Shown: positions 1 to 5,977 of the stretch, piece by piece | Position numbering within the stretch: the first letter of the stretch is position 1 | Layout of the letters: each line of letters opens with the position of its first letter | Assembly: GCA_019313025.1 (NCBI GenBank) | Contig: JAFDCA010000019.1 | Coordinates: 1-5,977 of the forward strand | DNA: 5,977 bases | Source: Deltaproteobacteria bacterium | GTDB lineage: Bacteria > Desulfobacterota > Desulfobacteria > Desulfobacterales > UBA11574 | Direction: 5' to 3' | The notes under the pieces: model-generated | Told to the model about the DNA's origin: nothing | Seen by the model: the letters and a program-made list of their open reading frames with translations, nothing else | Databases searched by the model: none | Made by a program: the position numbers and the translations under genes

Positions 1-26
1 ACCGCCCAACCAATTAATGTTTTCAT
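1..26 (-). CDS. N-terminal fragment of an unidentified leftward gene
   Basis: The reverse strand has an ATG at 26-24 preceded by a near-perfect Shine-Dalgarno (AAGGAGGA, at 43-36) about 10 bases upstream. The reading frame runs off the left edge after the nine residues MKTLIGWAV. A Lys followed by a hydrophobic run would suit a signal peptide or the first membrane segment of an envelope protein, but nine residues are too few to identify a family. A second ATG at 35-33 lies in the same frame but sits too close to the Shine-Dalgarno, so the ATG at 26 is preferred. The gene is divergent from the acyltransferase gene that starts at 409. Confidence 0.6.
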
Positions 27-35
27 AAAAAATCA

Positions 36-43
36 TCCTCCTT
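36..43 (-). promoter_or_regulatory. Strong ribosome binding site of the leftward gene
   Basis: Read on the reverse strand, the sequence is AAGGAGGA followed by about 10 bases to the ATG at 26-24. It is the best Shine-Dalgarno in the window apart from the one before dapB. It is the main reason for believing that a leftward gene begins at the left edge. Confidence 0.65.
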
Positions 44-57
44 TAATTTGAATTAAA
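42..57. repeat. Perfect AT-rich palindrome near the leftward start
   Basis: TTTAATT and AATTAAA are perfect inverted repeats separated by TG. The palindrome touches the Shine-Dalgarno of the leftward gene. A two-base loop cannot form an RNA hairpin with all pairs intact, so if it is functional it is more likely a DNA-binding site. In such AT-rich sequence a palindrome of this length may be chance. Confidence 0.3.
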
Positions 58-408
58 ATATAAATCGGCTTGTTTGTTGTTATGCGTTTTTCCTGAAACC
101 GTACAGATTTTTTTTGTGCTGGCAAAAAATATTTAGACCCAAATAAGATGTATAGTAAATACGTATAGTTGATTATAGCAAATTAAGATTTTGAAAATTA
201 TCACAACTTATTATGTAACGCAAGCTTAAATTTGCCAAACAAGACTCTTTGTAAAGACGCCGCCGTTTTTTTCGGGTGTTGTCCTGTCCTGATCCAACAA
301 GATATTTTGCCTTAAAAGTTACAGACAAATTTTATATTTGTAAATTTTTATATTTTAGTCTACCATTTTTAAAACCTCACTTATATTCGTCACTAACGGA
401 ACTTCACC

Positions 409-3042
409 ATGCTAAAACGGCTTCAATCAAAATTTAAAAAATTTAAAAGAAAAGAAAAAGGAGAGTACGATCCGGCAGTCCAGGATGATTATGATCATTA
501 TTTTTGTCAGCTCCCGGACAATATCGGTGCGATATCAAATGTTATCCTCAAACTTTTCTTTTCCGGCATAAAGGTTATCAAGGAACAGACCCTTGACTTA
601 AACAGTCTTCATAAAGAGGGTATTATCATCTACGTAACCAAGTATAAAAGTTACTTCCGATACCTTTTTTATTACACGCGTTACAAACAAGATCACCTTC
701 CATTTCCTCAAATAGGTTTCGACTATAGCGTGTTAATGTGGCAACCCATATCACGCATTTGGAAAATTGTATTCTCTCACATCAAGTACTTTATCCATAA
801 CCTCGGACTACCTGATCCTTACCAAAGAGGATTCTTTAAAAAGGAACTCCTAAATGGACGGTCGGCACTTCTTTCCCTGGTAGAGCAAAAAGGTTTCCAT
901 CGAAGGTTTATAAAAGCAAAGACAGATCCGGTCCAATATCTTATCGAAATGCAGCAGTCCATCGATCGTCCTATTTTTCTTGTCCCAAAGCTTATGTTTT
1001 TTGATAAGAATCCCCACCGGTCGATGCCGAGCATCATCGATTTTCTCTTCGGCACCAAAGAAAATCCCGGAAAAATGAGGCTCCTTTTTATGCTATTTAA
1101 GAATCCGGGCAAAGTTTTTGTGGAAACATCCGAGCCGATCAATCTAAAAACCTTTCTTGGTCTTGAAGAAAATCAAAAAAGAAATGTCGATTATCAAGCA
1201 CTCGCACTCAGGCGAACGCTGCTGTCTCAAATTAATCGACACCGTCAAAGCATCACAGGTCCGATGTTAAAATCAAGATTAGAAATGAAGGAAAACATCC
1301 TGACAAATGAACGACTCCAAAATTTTATGGAACAGCATTCACAATCCCGCAATATCCCGATTCAGAAGGTACAAAAGCAAGCAAGCGCTTTTCTTGATGA
1401 GATCGCCGCCAACTACAATATCCTTGTAATTAAACTGGCCTCTTTAACCTTAACATGGTTTCTGAACACGTTATTCGATGGGGTTACCATAAACGAGGAC
1501 GGTCTGAATCGTGTAAAAAACATGTCAAAGAAGGGACCGGTGATATTCATTCCTTGTCATAAAAGTCATATCGATTACCTGATTCTTTCATATCTTATGT
1601 ATAACAACAACATGCCATGTCCACACGTGGCTGCCGGGAAAAATCTTTCCTTCTGGCCAATGGGTCCGATATTCAGATGGGGTGGTGCCTTTTTTATTCG
1701 ACGGACATTCAGGGGTGCGGTGCTCTATTCAAAGGTTTTTTCAGAATATATTCACAATTTACTCTCTGAAGGATTTAATATCGAATTTTTCATCGAAGGT
1801 GGCCGGAGCCGCACCGGCAAATTGATTCTTCCCAAGCTGGGGCTTCTCTCGATTCTTCTCAACTCCTATAAAAACGGAGCTTGTGAGGACTTGATCTTTT
1901 CACCGATTTTCATAGGTTACGACAGGGTCCTTGAAGAAAGTTCATACCTTCACGAAATCGAAGGGAAAGAAAAGCAGCCCGAGAATTTTATGCAAATGAT
2001 CAAAGCAAGAAAATTTTTAGATAAACGGTATGGAAGAATCTATATACAGTTCCATGATCCCTTATCTCTTAAGGATCTGTTGTTTCAATACGGCACACCC
2101 ATTGAAGATATGTCCCCCAAAGAGTTTAACATTCTCTGCCGCAATTTGGGGCACAGGGTTATCAACGCCATCAATAATGTCTCTGTTGTGACGCCCCATG
2201 CCCTTGTTGCAGCCGCTGTTTTGAACTGTGCCAAAAAAAGTTTTTCTTTTGATCATCTCATGTCCCACGTTGAAACATATATGAACTACCTTTTAACTCA
2301 AAAAGCAAAACTGGCTGACACCCTTTTATTGGATAATCTGAATACCATAGAGCACGTGCTTGACACCTATGTGCAAAGAAAATTTATAGATAAAGTTACC
2401 AAAGACCCAGATGCCCTTCACACCGATGCGTTATTCAAAGTCAATGAAAACAAACGCCCCAACCTCGAATATTACAAAAACAACTGTATTTCCTTTTTCG
2501 TGCCGGCAGCCATTACCGCCCTTTCCATACTTGTTAAGGATGCTTTTCAGTTTTCAGCGTCTGATCTGCATGCTGACTACAATTTTCTTCAATATTTCTT
2601 TAAATATGAATTTGCATATGACGTCGACAAAACACCCGAATATTTTGTGAGAAAAAATCTCAAGGCTTTTATTGACGAAGCCATTTTAATGCCACACCCC
2701 AAATTGCCTGACACTTACAATCTGACGTCTTCCGGTTTTAGAAAACTTCAACTTTTTTCAAGATTCCTAAAACCATATTTCGAATCATACTGGATCGTAT
2801 TAAACTATTTTATGAAATACCCTCAAAATTCAGTTAAAGCCAAAGAACGATTGAAAAAAATTGAAACCATCGGAAATCGTATGTACAAAAAGAAGGAAAT
2901 CGAACGAATTGAAGCGCTTTCCACAATCAATTACAATAACGGGATAGAATTTTTTACCTACAATGGTGTAAAGGGATCGGACGATAACGAGAAAATATTA
3001 TACTATGCCGATGCAATTCATACATACCGAAATTGTCTTTGA
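409..3042 (+). CDS. plsB: Glycerol-3-phosphate 1-O-acyltransferase (PlsB family)
   Basis: Predicted to transfer a fatty acyl group from acyl-ACP or acyl-CoA to sn-1 of glycerol 3-phosphate, the first committed step of phospholipid synthesis, at the inner face of the cytoplasmic membrane. All four acyltransferase blocks are visible: HKSHID at residues 384-389 (catalytic HX4D), GAFFIRR at 426-432, EGGRSRTG at 463-470 (glycerophosphate binding) and SPIFIGYDRV at 498-507. The stretch between blocks I and II (AAGKNLSFWPMGPIFR) is also typical of PlsB rather than PlsC. A hydrophobic stretch at 338-356 precedes the catalytic domain. The N-terminus is very basic (about ten Lys/Arg in the first 20 residues), which suits peripheral membrane contact. 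At 877 residues it is longer than the roughly 807 of E. coli PlsB. An in-frame stop at 394-396 fixes ATG 409 as the only reasonable start; its ribosome site is weak (ACGGA near 396-400). The gene ends in tandem TGA stops and appears intact. Confidence 0.95.
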   Translation: MLKRLQSKFKKFKRKEKGEYDPAVQDDYDHYFCQLPDNIGAISNVILKLFFSGIKVIKEQTLDLNSLHKEGIIIYVTKYKSYFRYLFYYTRYKQDHLPFPQIGFDYSVLMWQPISRIWKIVFSHIKYFIHNLGLPDPYQRGFFKKELLNGRSALLSLVEQKGFHRRFIKAKTDPVQYLIEMQQSIDRPIFLVPKLMFFDKNPHRSMPSIIDFLFGTKENPGKMRLLFMLFKNPGKVFVETSEPINLKTFLGLEENQKRNVDYQALALRRTLLSQINRHRQSITGPMLKSRLEMKENILTNERLQNFMEQHSQSRNIPIQKVQKQASAFLDEIAANYNILVIKLASLTLTWFLNTLFDGVTINEDGLNRVKNMSKKGPVIFIPCHKSHIDYLILSYLMYNNNMPCPHVAAGKNLSFWPMGPIFRWGGAFFIRRTFRGAVLYSKVFSEYIHNLLSEGFNIEFFIEGGRSRTGKLILPKLGLLSILLNSYKNGACEDLIFSPIFIGYDRVLEESSYLHEIEGKEKQPENFMQMIKARKFLDKRYGRIYIQFHDPLSLKDLLFQYGTPIEDMSPKEFNILCRNLGHRVINAINNVSVVTPHALVAAAVLNCAKKSFSFDHLMSHVETYMNYLLTQKAKLADTLLLDNLNTIEHVLDTYVQRKFIDKVTKDPDALHTDALFKVNENKRPNLEYYKNNCISFFVPAAITALSILVKDAFQFSASDLHADYNFLQYFFKYEFAYDVDKTPEYFVRKNLKAFIDEAILMPHPKLPDTYNLTSSGFRKLQLFSRFLKPYFESYWIVLNYFMKYPQNSVKAKERLKKIETIGNRMYKKKEIERIEALSTINYNNGIEFFTYNGVKGSDDNEKILYYADAIHTYRNCL

Positions 3043-3132
3043 TGAAACATGTCCACCTTTTTTAAATCATCGTTGAATCAAGACATGACGCTTTTTTGTG
3101 TTTCAATTAACGGGCGGCGAGTGTATCGAAAC

Positions 3133-3209
3133 GTTACCATTAATTCGTTAGCATTAACTCGTCACTCTTTACTCGTTACTATTTACTGTTTACTATTTAC
3201 TGTTTACTA
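3133..3209 (+). repeat. Heptanucleotide tandem array, 11 units
   Basis: The 77 bases divide without gaps into eleven 7-mers: GTTACCA, TTAATTC, GTTAGCA, TTAACTC, GTCACTC, TTTACTC, GTTACTA, TTTACTG, TTTACTA, TTTACTG, TTTACTA. The loose consensus is kTTACTn. Units also pair into 14-mers: 3182-3195 and 3196-3209 are identical, while 3133-3146 and 3147-3160 differ at two positions. The copies are most alike at the right end and most diverged at the left, as if growth were more recent next to the downstream gene. The array ends six bases before the ATG at 3216. Confidence 0.85.
3168..3196 (+). promoter_or_regulatory. Possible promoter formed within the heptamer array
   Basis: TTTACT at 3168-3173 matches four of six bases of a sigma-70 -35 box. 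TACTAT at 3191-3196 matches four of six of a -10 box. The spacer is exactly 17 bases. Transcription would start near 3203, about 13 bases before the ATG at 3216, giving a very short leader. Because the array is periodic, similar hexamers recur, so this pairing is suggestive only. Confidence 0.25.
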
Positions 3210-3215
3210 CTTAAA

Positions 3216-4949
3216 ATGAAGGCTCTCATCCTTGCCGCAGGTCTTGGTACAAGACTCAAGCCCTATTCTGAATACACACCCAAGCCATTGTTTACCATTG
3301 CGAACCGTCCACTGCTGGATATGATTATCTCCAATCTGATAGCTTCCGGGTGTAAAGCAATTATCGTCAACACGCATCATTTGCATCAAAAGATAGATGC
3401 TTACTTGGCCGGCAAAAAATATCCAATCCCTGTTTTAACACGACATGAGCCCAACATTCTCGGGACAGGAGGTGCCATAAAAAATGTTGCCGATTTCTGG
3501 AATGATAATCCTTTTATGGTAATAAACAGTGACATTGTCACAGATATAGATTTTAAAGGGGTTTATGAATTTCACTTAAATCATCTTCATCCGGCAACGC
3601 TGGTACTGCACAACGACCCGGAATTTAACTCCGTAGTGCTAAATAAAGATGGTTTTATTCAAGATTTTGACGGACGTTTTTCCATAACCGCCTCCTGTAA
3701 TTCCACAATCAATGGTTCAAAACCATCCGAGTTCGAAGAATATAAAAAACTCACCTTTACCGGTATACAGGTTCTGAATCCGGAATTGCTCGAGTTAATT
3801 CCTGATAACGTATTTTTTAGCATCATCGACGGTTATAAAAAACTTCTCTCTCAAAATAAAAAAATATGTGCGTATGTAACAAAAGACCACTACTGGAAAG
3901 ATCTCGGGACCCCTGAAAGGTACAGGCGGGCGGTTTTCGATAAAATGGCCTCCGAAGCTTTCAAACAGGCTTTTCCCGGAACTGTGTGCAATGACATTGT
4001 CCGAACGGAACTATATGGGGATGGTTCAGACAGGAAATGGTACCGCGTAAACCTTGGAAATCAATCTCTTGTAATGGTAGATCACGGCATTCGGAAAAAT
4101 GACTCAACCTCTGAAACAGACGCTTTTGTTGCCATCGGCCTTCACCTGCTCGCCAAAGGAATACCGGTGCCAAAAATTTATAGTTATGATACGTTTTCAG
4201 GCCAAGTATTTATGGAAGATTTAGGAGATAACAACTTTCAAACACTGGTAAAGAACTCTGAGAATCAGGACAACGTTGTCTCATACTATAAACGACTCAT
4301 ACGGCACATCGGAACGCTCTCCATGGAGGGAGGTAAGGATTTTGATCCAGCCTGGACCTGCCAGACCGCCTTTTATAACAAGGACCTCATTATTGAAAAG
4401 GAATGCCGCTATTTTGTCGAGGCTTTTTTAAAGGGTTATTTGAAAATGAATATACGTTTTAGAGATTTTGAAAATGAATTCCGATCTCTTGCAGACAAGG
4501 CATTAAAATTTTCCATTAATGGATTCATGCATCGTGATCTGCAATCCAGAAACATCATGGTAAAAAACCATTGTTTTTATTTTATTGACTTCCAGGGTGG
4601 ACGACTGGGGCCGGTCCAGTACGATCTTGCTTCTTTGCTCATCGACCCCTATGTCAACTTATCCCGAACGATACAAGATAACCTATTGAAATTCGCTTTG
4701 AAAACGCTTTCATCCGTTATCGGTGTCGATCCGGACAAGTTCCTTTCCTGTTATAAATACTGCGCCATTACCCGAAATTTGCAAATTTTGGGGGCCTTTG
4801 GTTTTTTAAGTCAGATAAAGAAAAAAACATACTTTGAAAAATACATCCCAAATGCTATAAAATCATTGAAGCAGAATCTTTATTCTTTTGGGAATACAGA
4901 ATTTCCAAAATTAACATCGCTTGTGATGGACATAGGAGGTGCGAAATGA
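3216..4949 (+). CDS. Fused sugar-1-phosphate nucleotidyltransferase and sugar kinase (MurU-AmgK-like)
   Basis: Residues 1 to about 248 form a nucleotidyltransferase: GLGTR at 9-13 and TPKPL at 21-25 (NTP-binding signature), LGTGGA at 82-87, INSD at 103-106 with a likely metal-binding Asp106, and KDLGTPERY near its end. Residues from about 255 to 577 form an aminoglycoside-phosphotransferase-fold kinase: GDGSDRKWYR at 268-277, MEDLGD at 333-338, the catalytic loop HRDLQSRN at 439-446 (Asp441, Asn446), DFQ at 458-460 replacing the usual DFG-type metal motif, and GPVQYDL at 465-471. The GDxS...R entry motif, HRDxxSRN and DFQ resemble AmgK, the anomeric MurNAc/GlcNAc kinase; the N-terminal half resembles MurU, which turns MurNAc-1-phosphate into UDP-MurNAc. 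In Pseudomonas these are separate proteins of a cytoplasmic cell-wall recycling route. The exact sugar is not proven here. The start has no Shine-Dalgarno, but MKALILAAG is the canonical first strand. The stop overlaps dapB. Confidence 0.85.
   Translation: MKALILAAGLGTRLKPYSEYTPKPLFTIANRPLLDMIISNLIASGCKAIIVNTHHLHQKIDAYLAGKKYPIPVLTRHEPNILGTGGAIKNVADFWNDNPFMVINSDIVTDIDFKGVYEFHLNHLHPATLVLHNDPEFNSVVLNKDGFIQDFDGRFSITASCNSTINGSKPSEFEEYKKLTFTGIQVLNPELLELIPDNVFFSIIDGYKKLLSQNKKICAYVTKDHYWKDLGTPERYRRAVFDKMASEAFKQAFPGTVCNDIVRTELYGDGSDRKWYRVNLGNQSLVMVDHGIRKNDSTSETDAFVAIGLHLLAKGIPVPKIYSYDTFSGQVFMEDLGDNNFQTLVKNSENQDNVVSYYKRLIRHIGTLSMEGGKDFDPAWTCQTAFYNKDLIIEKECRYFVEAFLKGYLKMNIRFRDFENEFRSLADKALKFSINGFMHRDLQSRNIMVKNHCFYFIDFQGGRLGPVQYDLASLLIDPYVNLSRTIQDNLLKFALKTLSSVIGVDPDKFLSCYKYCAITRNLQILGAFGFLSQIKKKTYFEKYIPNAIKSLKQNLYSFGNTEFPKLTSLVMDIGGAK
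4934..4940 (+). promoter_or_regulatory. Ribosome binding site of dapB inside the upstream gene
   Basis: AGGAGGT lies five bases before the ATG at 4946, within the last codons of the NTase-kinase gene. Together with the ATGA stop/start overlap at 4946-4949 it fixes the dapB start and indicates translational coupling. Confidence 0.85.
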
Positions 4950-5776
4950 ACCGTATAAAACTCATGGTAAACGGGCTACCCGGAAATATGGCCACGAACG
5001 TTGTTAAACACGCCCTTGAAGACCGCCGGTTTGAATTGATTACGCAATCGCTAACCGGTCCGGAAATCACCGACACCGAAACCGTCATTGATTCTGTTTC
5101 CTTCGATCTGATTCAGCCCCAAGACAGGGATCGGTCTATTCTATCCATAAAGGATAAAGAAAGTCCGTTTTTAAGCGTGGACTATACCCACCCTTCGGCG
5201 GTCAACAGCAATGCTGAATTTTACTGCCGGCACGGCCTTCCCTTTGTCATGGGAACAACGGGAGGAAATCGCCAGGCCCTTGAGGAGACGGTGCGAAACT
5301 CTTCAATCCCAGGGGTCATAGCACCAAATATGGCCAAGCAAATCGTTGGCTTTCAGGCCATGATGGAATATGCGGCCAACGCTTTTCCGGAGCTTTTCGA
5401 AGGATATTCTCTTGAGATCAAAGAAAGTCATCAAAAAGGAAAGGCCGACACCAGCGGAACTGCAAAGGCGATGGTCCGGTATTTTAACAGCCTCGGGTTG
5501 GTGTTCGCTGAAAATGATATCAAAAAAGAACGAGATCCCGACATACAAAAAACCGTCTGGGGCATCCCCGAAACATACCTTGACGGCCATGGATGGCACA
5601 CTTACAGTCTCGAATCAAAAGACAAAACCGTCCGCTTCGAATTTACACACAATGTCAATGGTCGAGATATTTATGCCCAGGGTACTCTTGACGCACTGAT
5701 TTATCTCGACAAAAAAGTGGCTAAAGGCACACAAGGGCAAGTTTTTTCAATGATTGACGTGTTAAAAGGTGCTTAA
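4946..5776 (+). CDS. dapB: 4-hydroxy-tetrahydrodipicolinate reductase, plant-type
   Basis: Reduces 4-hydroxy-tetrahydrodipicolinate to tetrahydrodipicolinate with NAD(P)H in the cytoplasm, in the pathway to meso-diaminopimelate and lysine. The N-terminal dinucleotide-binding loop is VNGLPGNMA (8-16), followed by [13 protein letters not shown] (79-91), FVMGTTGG (100-107) and APNMAKQ (126-132). The catalytic segment is [15 protein letters not shown] (160-174). By alignment with E. coli, His162 corresponds to the catalytic His159 and Lys166 to Lys163, while the second His of the usual HH pair is Gln163 and the segment is one residue shorter before SGTA. These features, plus [17 protein letters not shown] (231-247) and MIDVL near the end, match the plant chloroplast enzyme group rather than the E. 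coli type. At 276 residues it is complete, with no transit peptide. It overlaps the upstream gene by four bases and the convergent alaS by four bases. Confidence 0.92.
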   Translation: MNRIKLMVNGLPGNMATNVVKHALEDRRFELITQSLTGPEITDTETVIDSVSFDLIQPQDRDRSILSIKDKESPFLSVDYTHPSAVNSNAEFYCRHGLPFVMGTTGGNRQALEETVRNSSIPGVIAPNMAKQIVGFQAMMEYAANAFPELFEGYSLEIKESHQKGKADTSGTAKAMVRYFNSLGLVFAENDIKKERDPDIQKTVWGIPETYLDGHGWHTYSLESKDKTVRFEFTHNVNGRDIYAQGTLDALIYLDKKVAKGTQGQVFSMIDVLKGA

Positions 5777-5977
5777 CCCTTCTCCACAATCTCATAGGCT
5801 TTTTCAAGGGCGGCATCCAGTTCTTCCGGTTTGCTTCCGCCGGCCTGGGCCATATCCGGTCTGCCACCGCCGCCGCCGCCGACAACGGCCGCGACCTGTT
5901 TGACGATCTCTCCGGCATGAAACCGGTGGGTCAGATCTTTGGACACGATGACGATCAGCATGGCTTTATTGCCGGCG
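5773..5977 (-). CDS. alaS: Alanyl-tRNA synthetase, C-terminal end (partial)
   Basis: The last 67 residues of a leftward protein are present; the rest lies beyond the right edge. They contain the C-terminal (DHHA1-type) signature of alanyl-tRNA synthetase: [19 protein letters not shown], then a six-glycine run followed by RPDMAQAGG and a final helix ending in YEIVEKG. The full enzyme charges tRNA-Ala; this C-Ala region helps bind the tRNA elbow and links the aminoacylation and editing domains. The fragment is open through the window edge, so the internal Met at 5961 is not the start. The coding strand is noticeably GC-rich compared with plsB because of its Gly and Ala content. The stop codon (5775-5773) overlaps the last bases of dapB, with the two genes converging. 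Confidence 0.95.
   Translation of the reverse strand, partial: AGNKAMLIVIVSKDLTHRFHAGEIVKQVAAVVGGGGGGRPDMAQAGGSKPEELDAALEKAYEIVEKG

Larger units (their letters stand above)
27..408. other. Divergent AT-rich intergenic region
   Basis: About 380 bases separate the leftward start at 26 from the acyltransferase start at 409, and no convincing ORF lies between them. The region must hold promoters for both directions, but I find no hexamer pair that is clearly a sigma-70 promoter. TTGAAA at 191-196 is a good -35 box, yet the best -10-like hexamer after it (TATGTA, 212-217) is only 15 bases away. TATAGT at 151-156 is a good -10 without a matching -35. Small inverted repeats occur at 42-57 and 325-341. 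No tRNA, small-RNA or riboswitch fold is evident. Confidence 0.6.
3043..3215. other. Intergenic gap between plsB and the NTase-kinase gene
   Basis: This 173-base spacer has two parts. The first (to about 3132) contains a weak inverted repeat, CATGTC (3048-3053) and GACATG (3082-3087), followed by a T6 run at 3092-3097; the 28-base loop makes a terminator doubtful. The second part is a heptanucleotide array that ends almost at the next start codon. No gene fits in the gap. Confidence 0.7.

Noticed and set aside
265..295. GC-rich patch followed by T7 and TGTTG/CAACA arms upstream of plsB, looking like a terminator or attenuator
   Set aside because: The stem preceding the T run has only about three base pairs, and the five-pair arms come after the T run with a 13-base loop; no consistent terminator or antiterminator fold and no leader peptide.
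325..341. Inverted repeat ACAAAT-TTTAT-ATTTGT upstream of plsB
   Set aside because: Six-base arms made almost wholly of A and T in an AT-rich region are expected by chance.
819..1142. 107-residue reverse-strand ORF inside plsB
   Set aside because: It lies wholly opposite conserved plsB coding sequence, has no ribosome site and its translation resembles no known family; it is a shadow frame.
3048..3097. Possible rho-independent terminator after plsB (CATGTC/GACATG then T6)
   Set aside because: The stem is only six base pairs, the loop is 28 bases and the T run starts four bases after the stem; too weak to annotate.
3133..3209. CRISPR array
   Set aside because: The units are 7 bp, contiguous and without unique spacers, and no cas gene is nearby.
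3966..4949. Aminoglycoside resistance kinase
   Set aside because: The fold is shared, but the GDxS...R entry motif, HRDxxSRN loop, DFQ motif and fusion to a sugar nucleotidyltransferase point to an AmgK-like sugar kinase of housekeeping metabolism.
5370..5699. 109-residue forward ORF and a 98-residue reverse ORF (5303-5599) inside dapB
   Set aside because: Both overlap the conserved catalytic half of dapB in other frames and have low-complexity, protein-unlike translations.
5861..5881. GCC/CCG trinucleotide run resembling a microsatellite
   Set aside because: It encodes the conserved six-glycine stretch of alanyl-tRNA synthetase on the reverse strand.

Overview
The window is ordinary-looking bacterial chromosome with dense genes, intact reading frames and no insertion sequence, CRISPR array, tRNA or rRNA. 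From left to right it holds: the first nine codons of an unidentified leftward gene; an AT-rich divergent intergenic region; a rightward plsB-type glycerol-3-phosphate acyltransferase; a 173-bp gap carrying a heptanucleotide repeat array; a rightward fusion of a sugar-1-phosphate nucleotidyltransferase with an aminoglycoside-phosphotransferase-fold sugar kinase (MurU-like plus AmgK-like); a translationally coupled plant-type dapB; and the 3' end of a leftward alaS.

The organism is a Gram-negative bacterium, judged from the PlsB acyltransferase and the MurU/AmgK-like cell-wall recycling enzymes. The combination of a PlsB well over 800 residues, an NTase-kinase fusion, a plant-type DapB and short-period intergenic repeats would fit a sulfate-reducing Desulfobacterales-type deltaproteobacterium. 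That assignment is inference from memory of such genomes and is not proven here. Base composition is AT-rich over plsB and the intergenic regions, and visibly GC-richer in the alaS tail, as expected for a strongly conserved Gly/Ala-rich segment.

Functionally the rightward genes concern the cell envelope. PlsB makes lysophosphatidic acid for membrane phospholipids. The fused protein is predicted to phosphorylate an amino sugar (MurNAc and/or GlcNAc) at C1 and then convert it to a UDP-sugar. DapB makes tetrahydrodipicolinate for lysine and meso-diaminopimelate. The last two genes overlap by ATGA and could together supply UDP-MurNAc and mDAP for peptidoglycan.

The items most worth a second look are the two-enzyme fusion, the 11-copy heptamer array ending 6 bp before its start codon (which has no Shine-Dalgarno), the plant-type active site of DapB, and the 4-bp tail-to-tail overlap of dapB with alaS, which leaves no room for a terminator between them.
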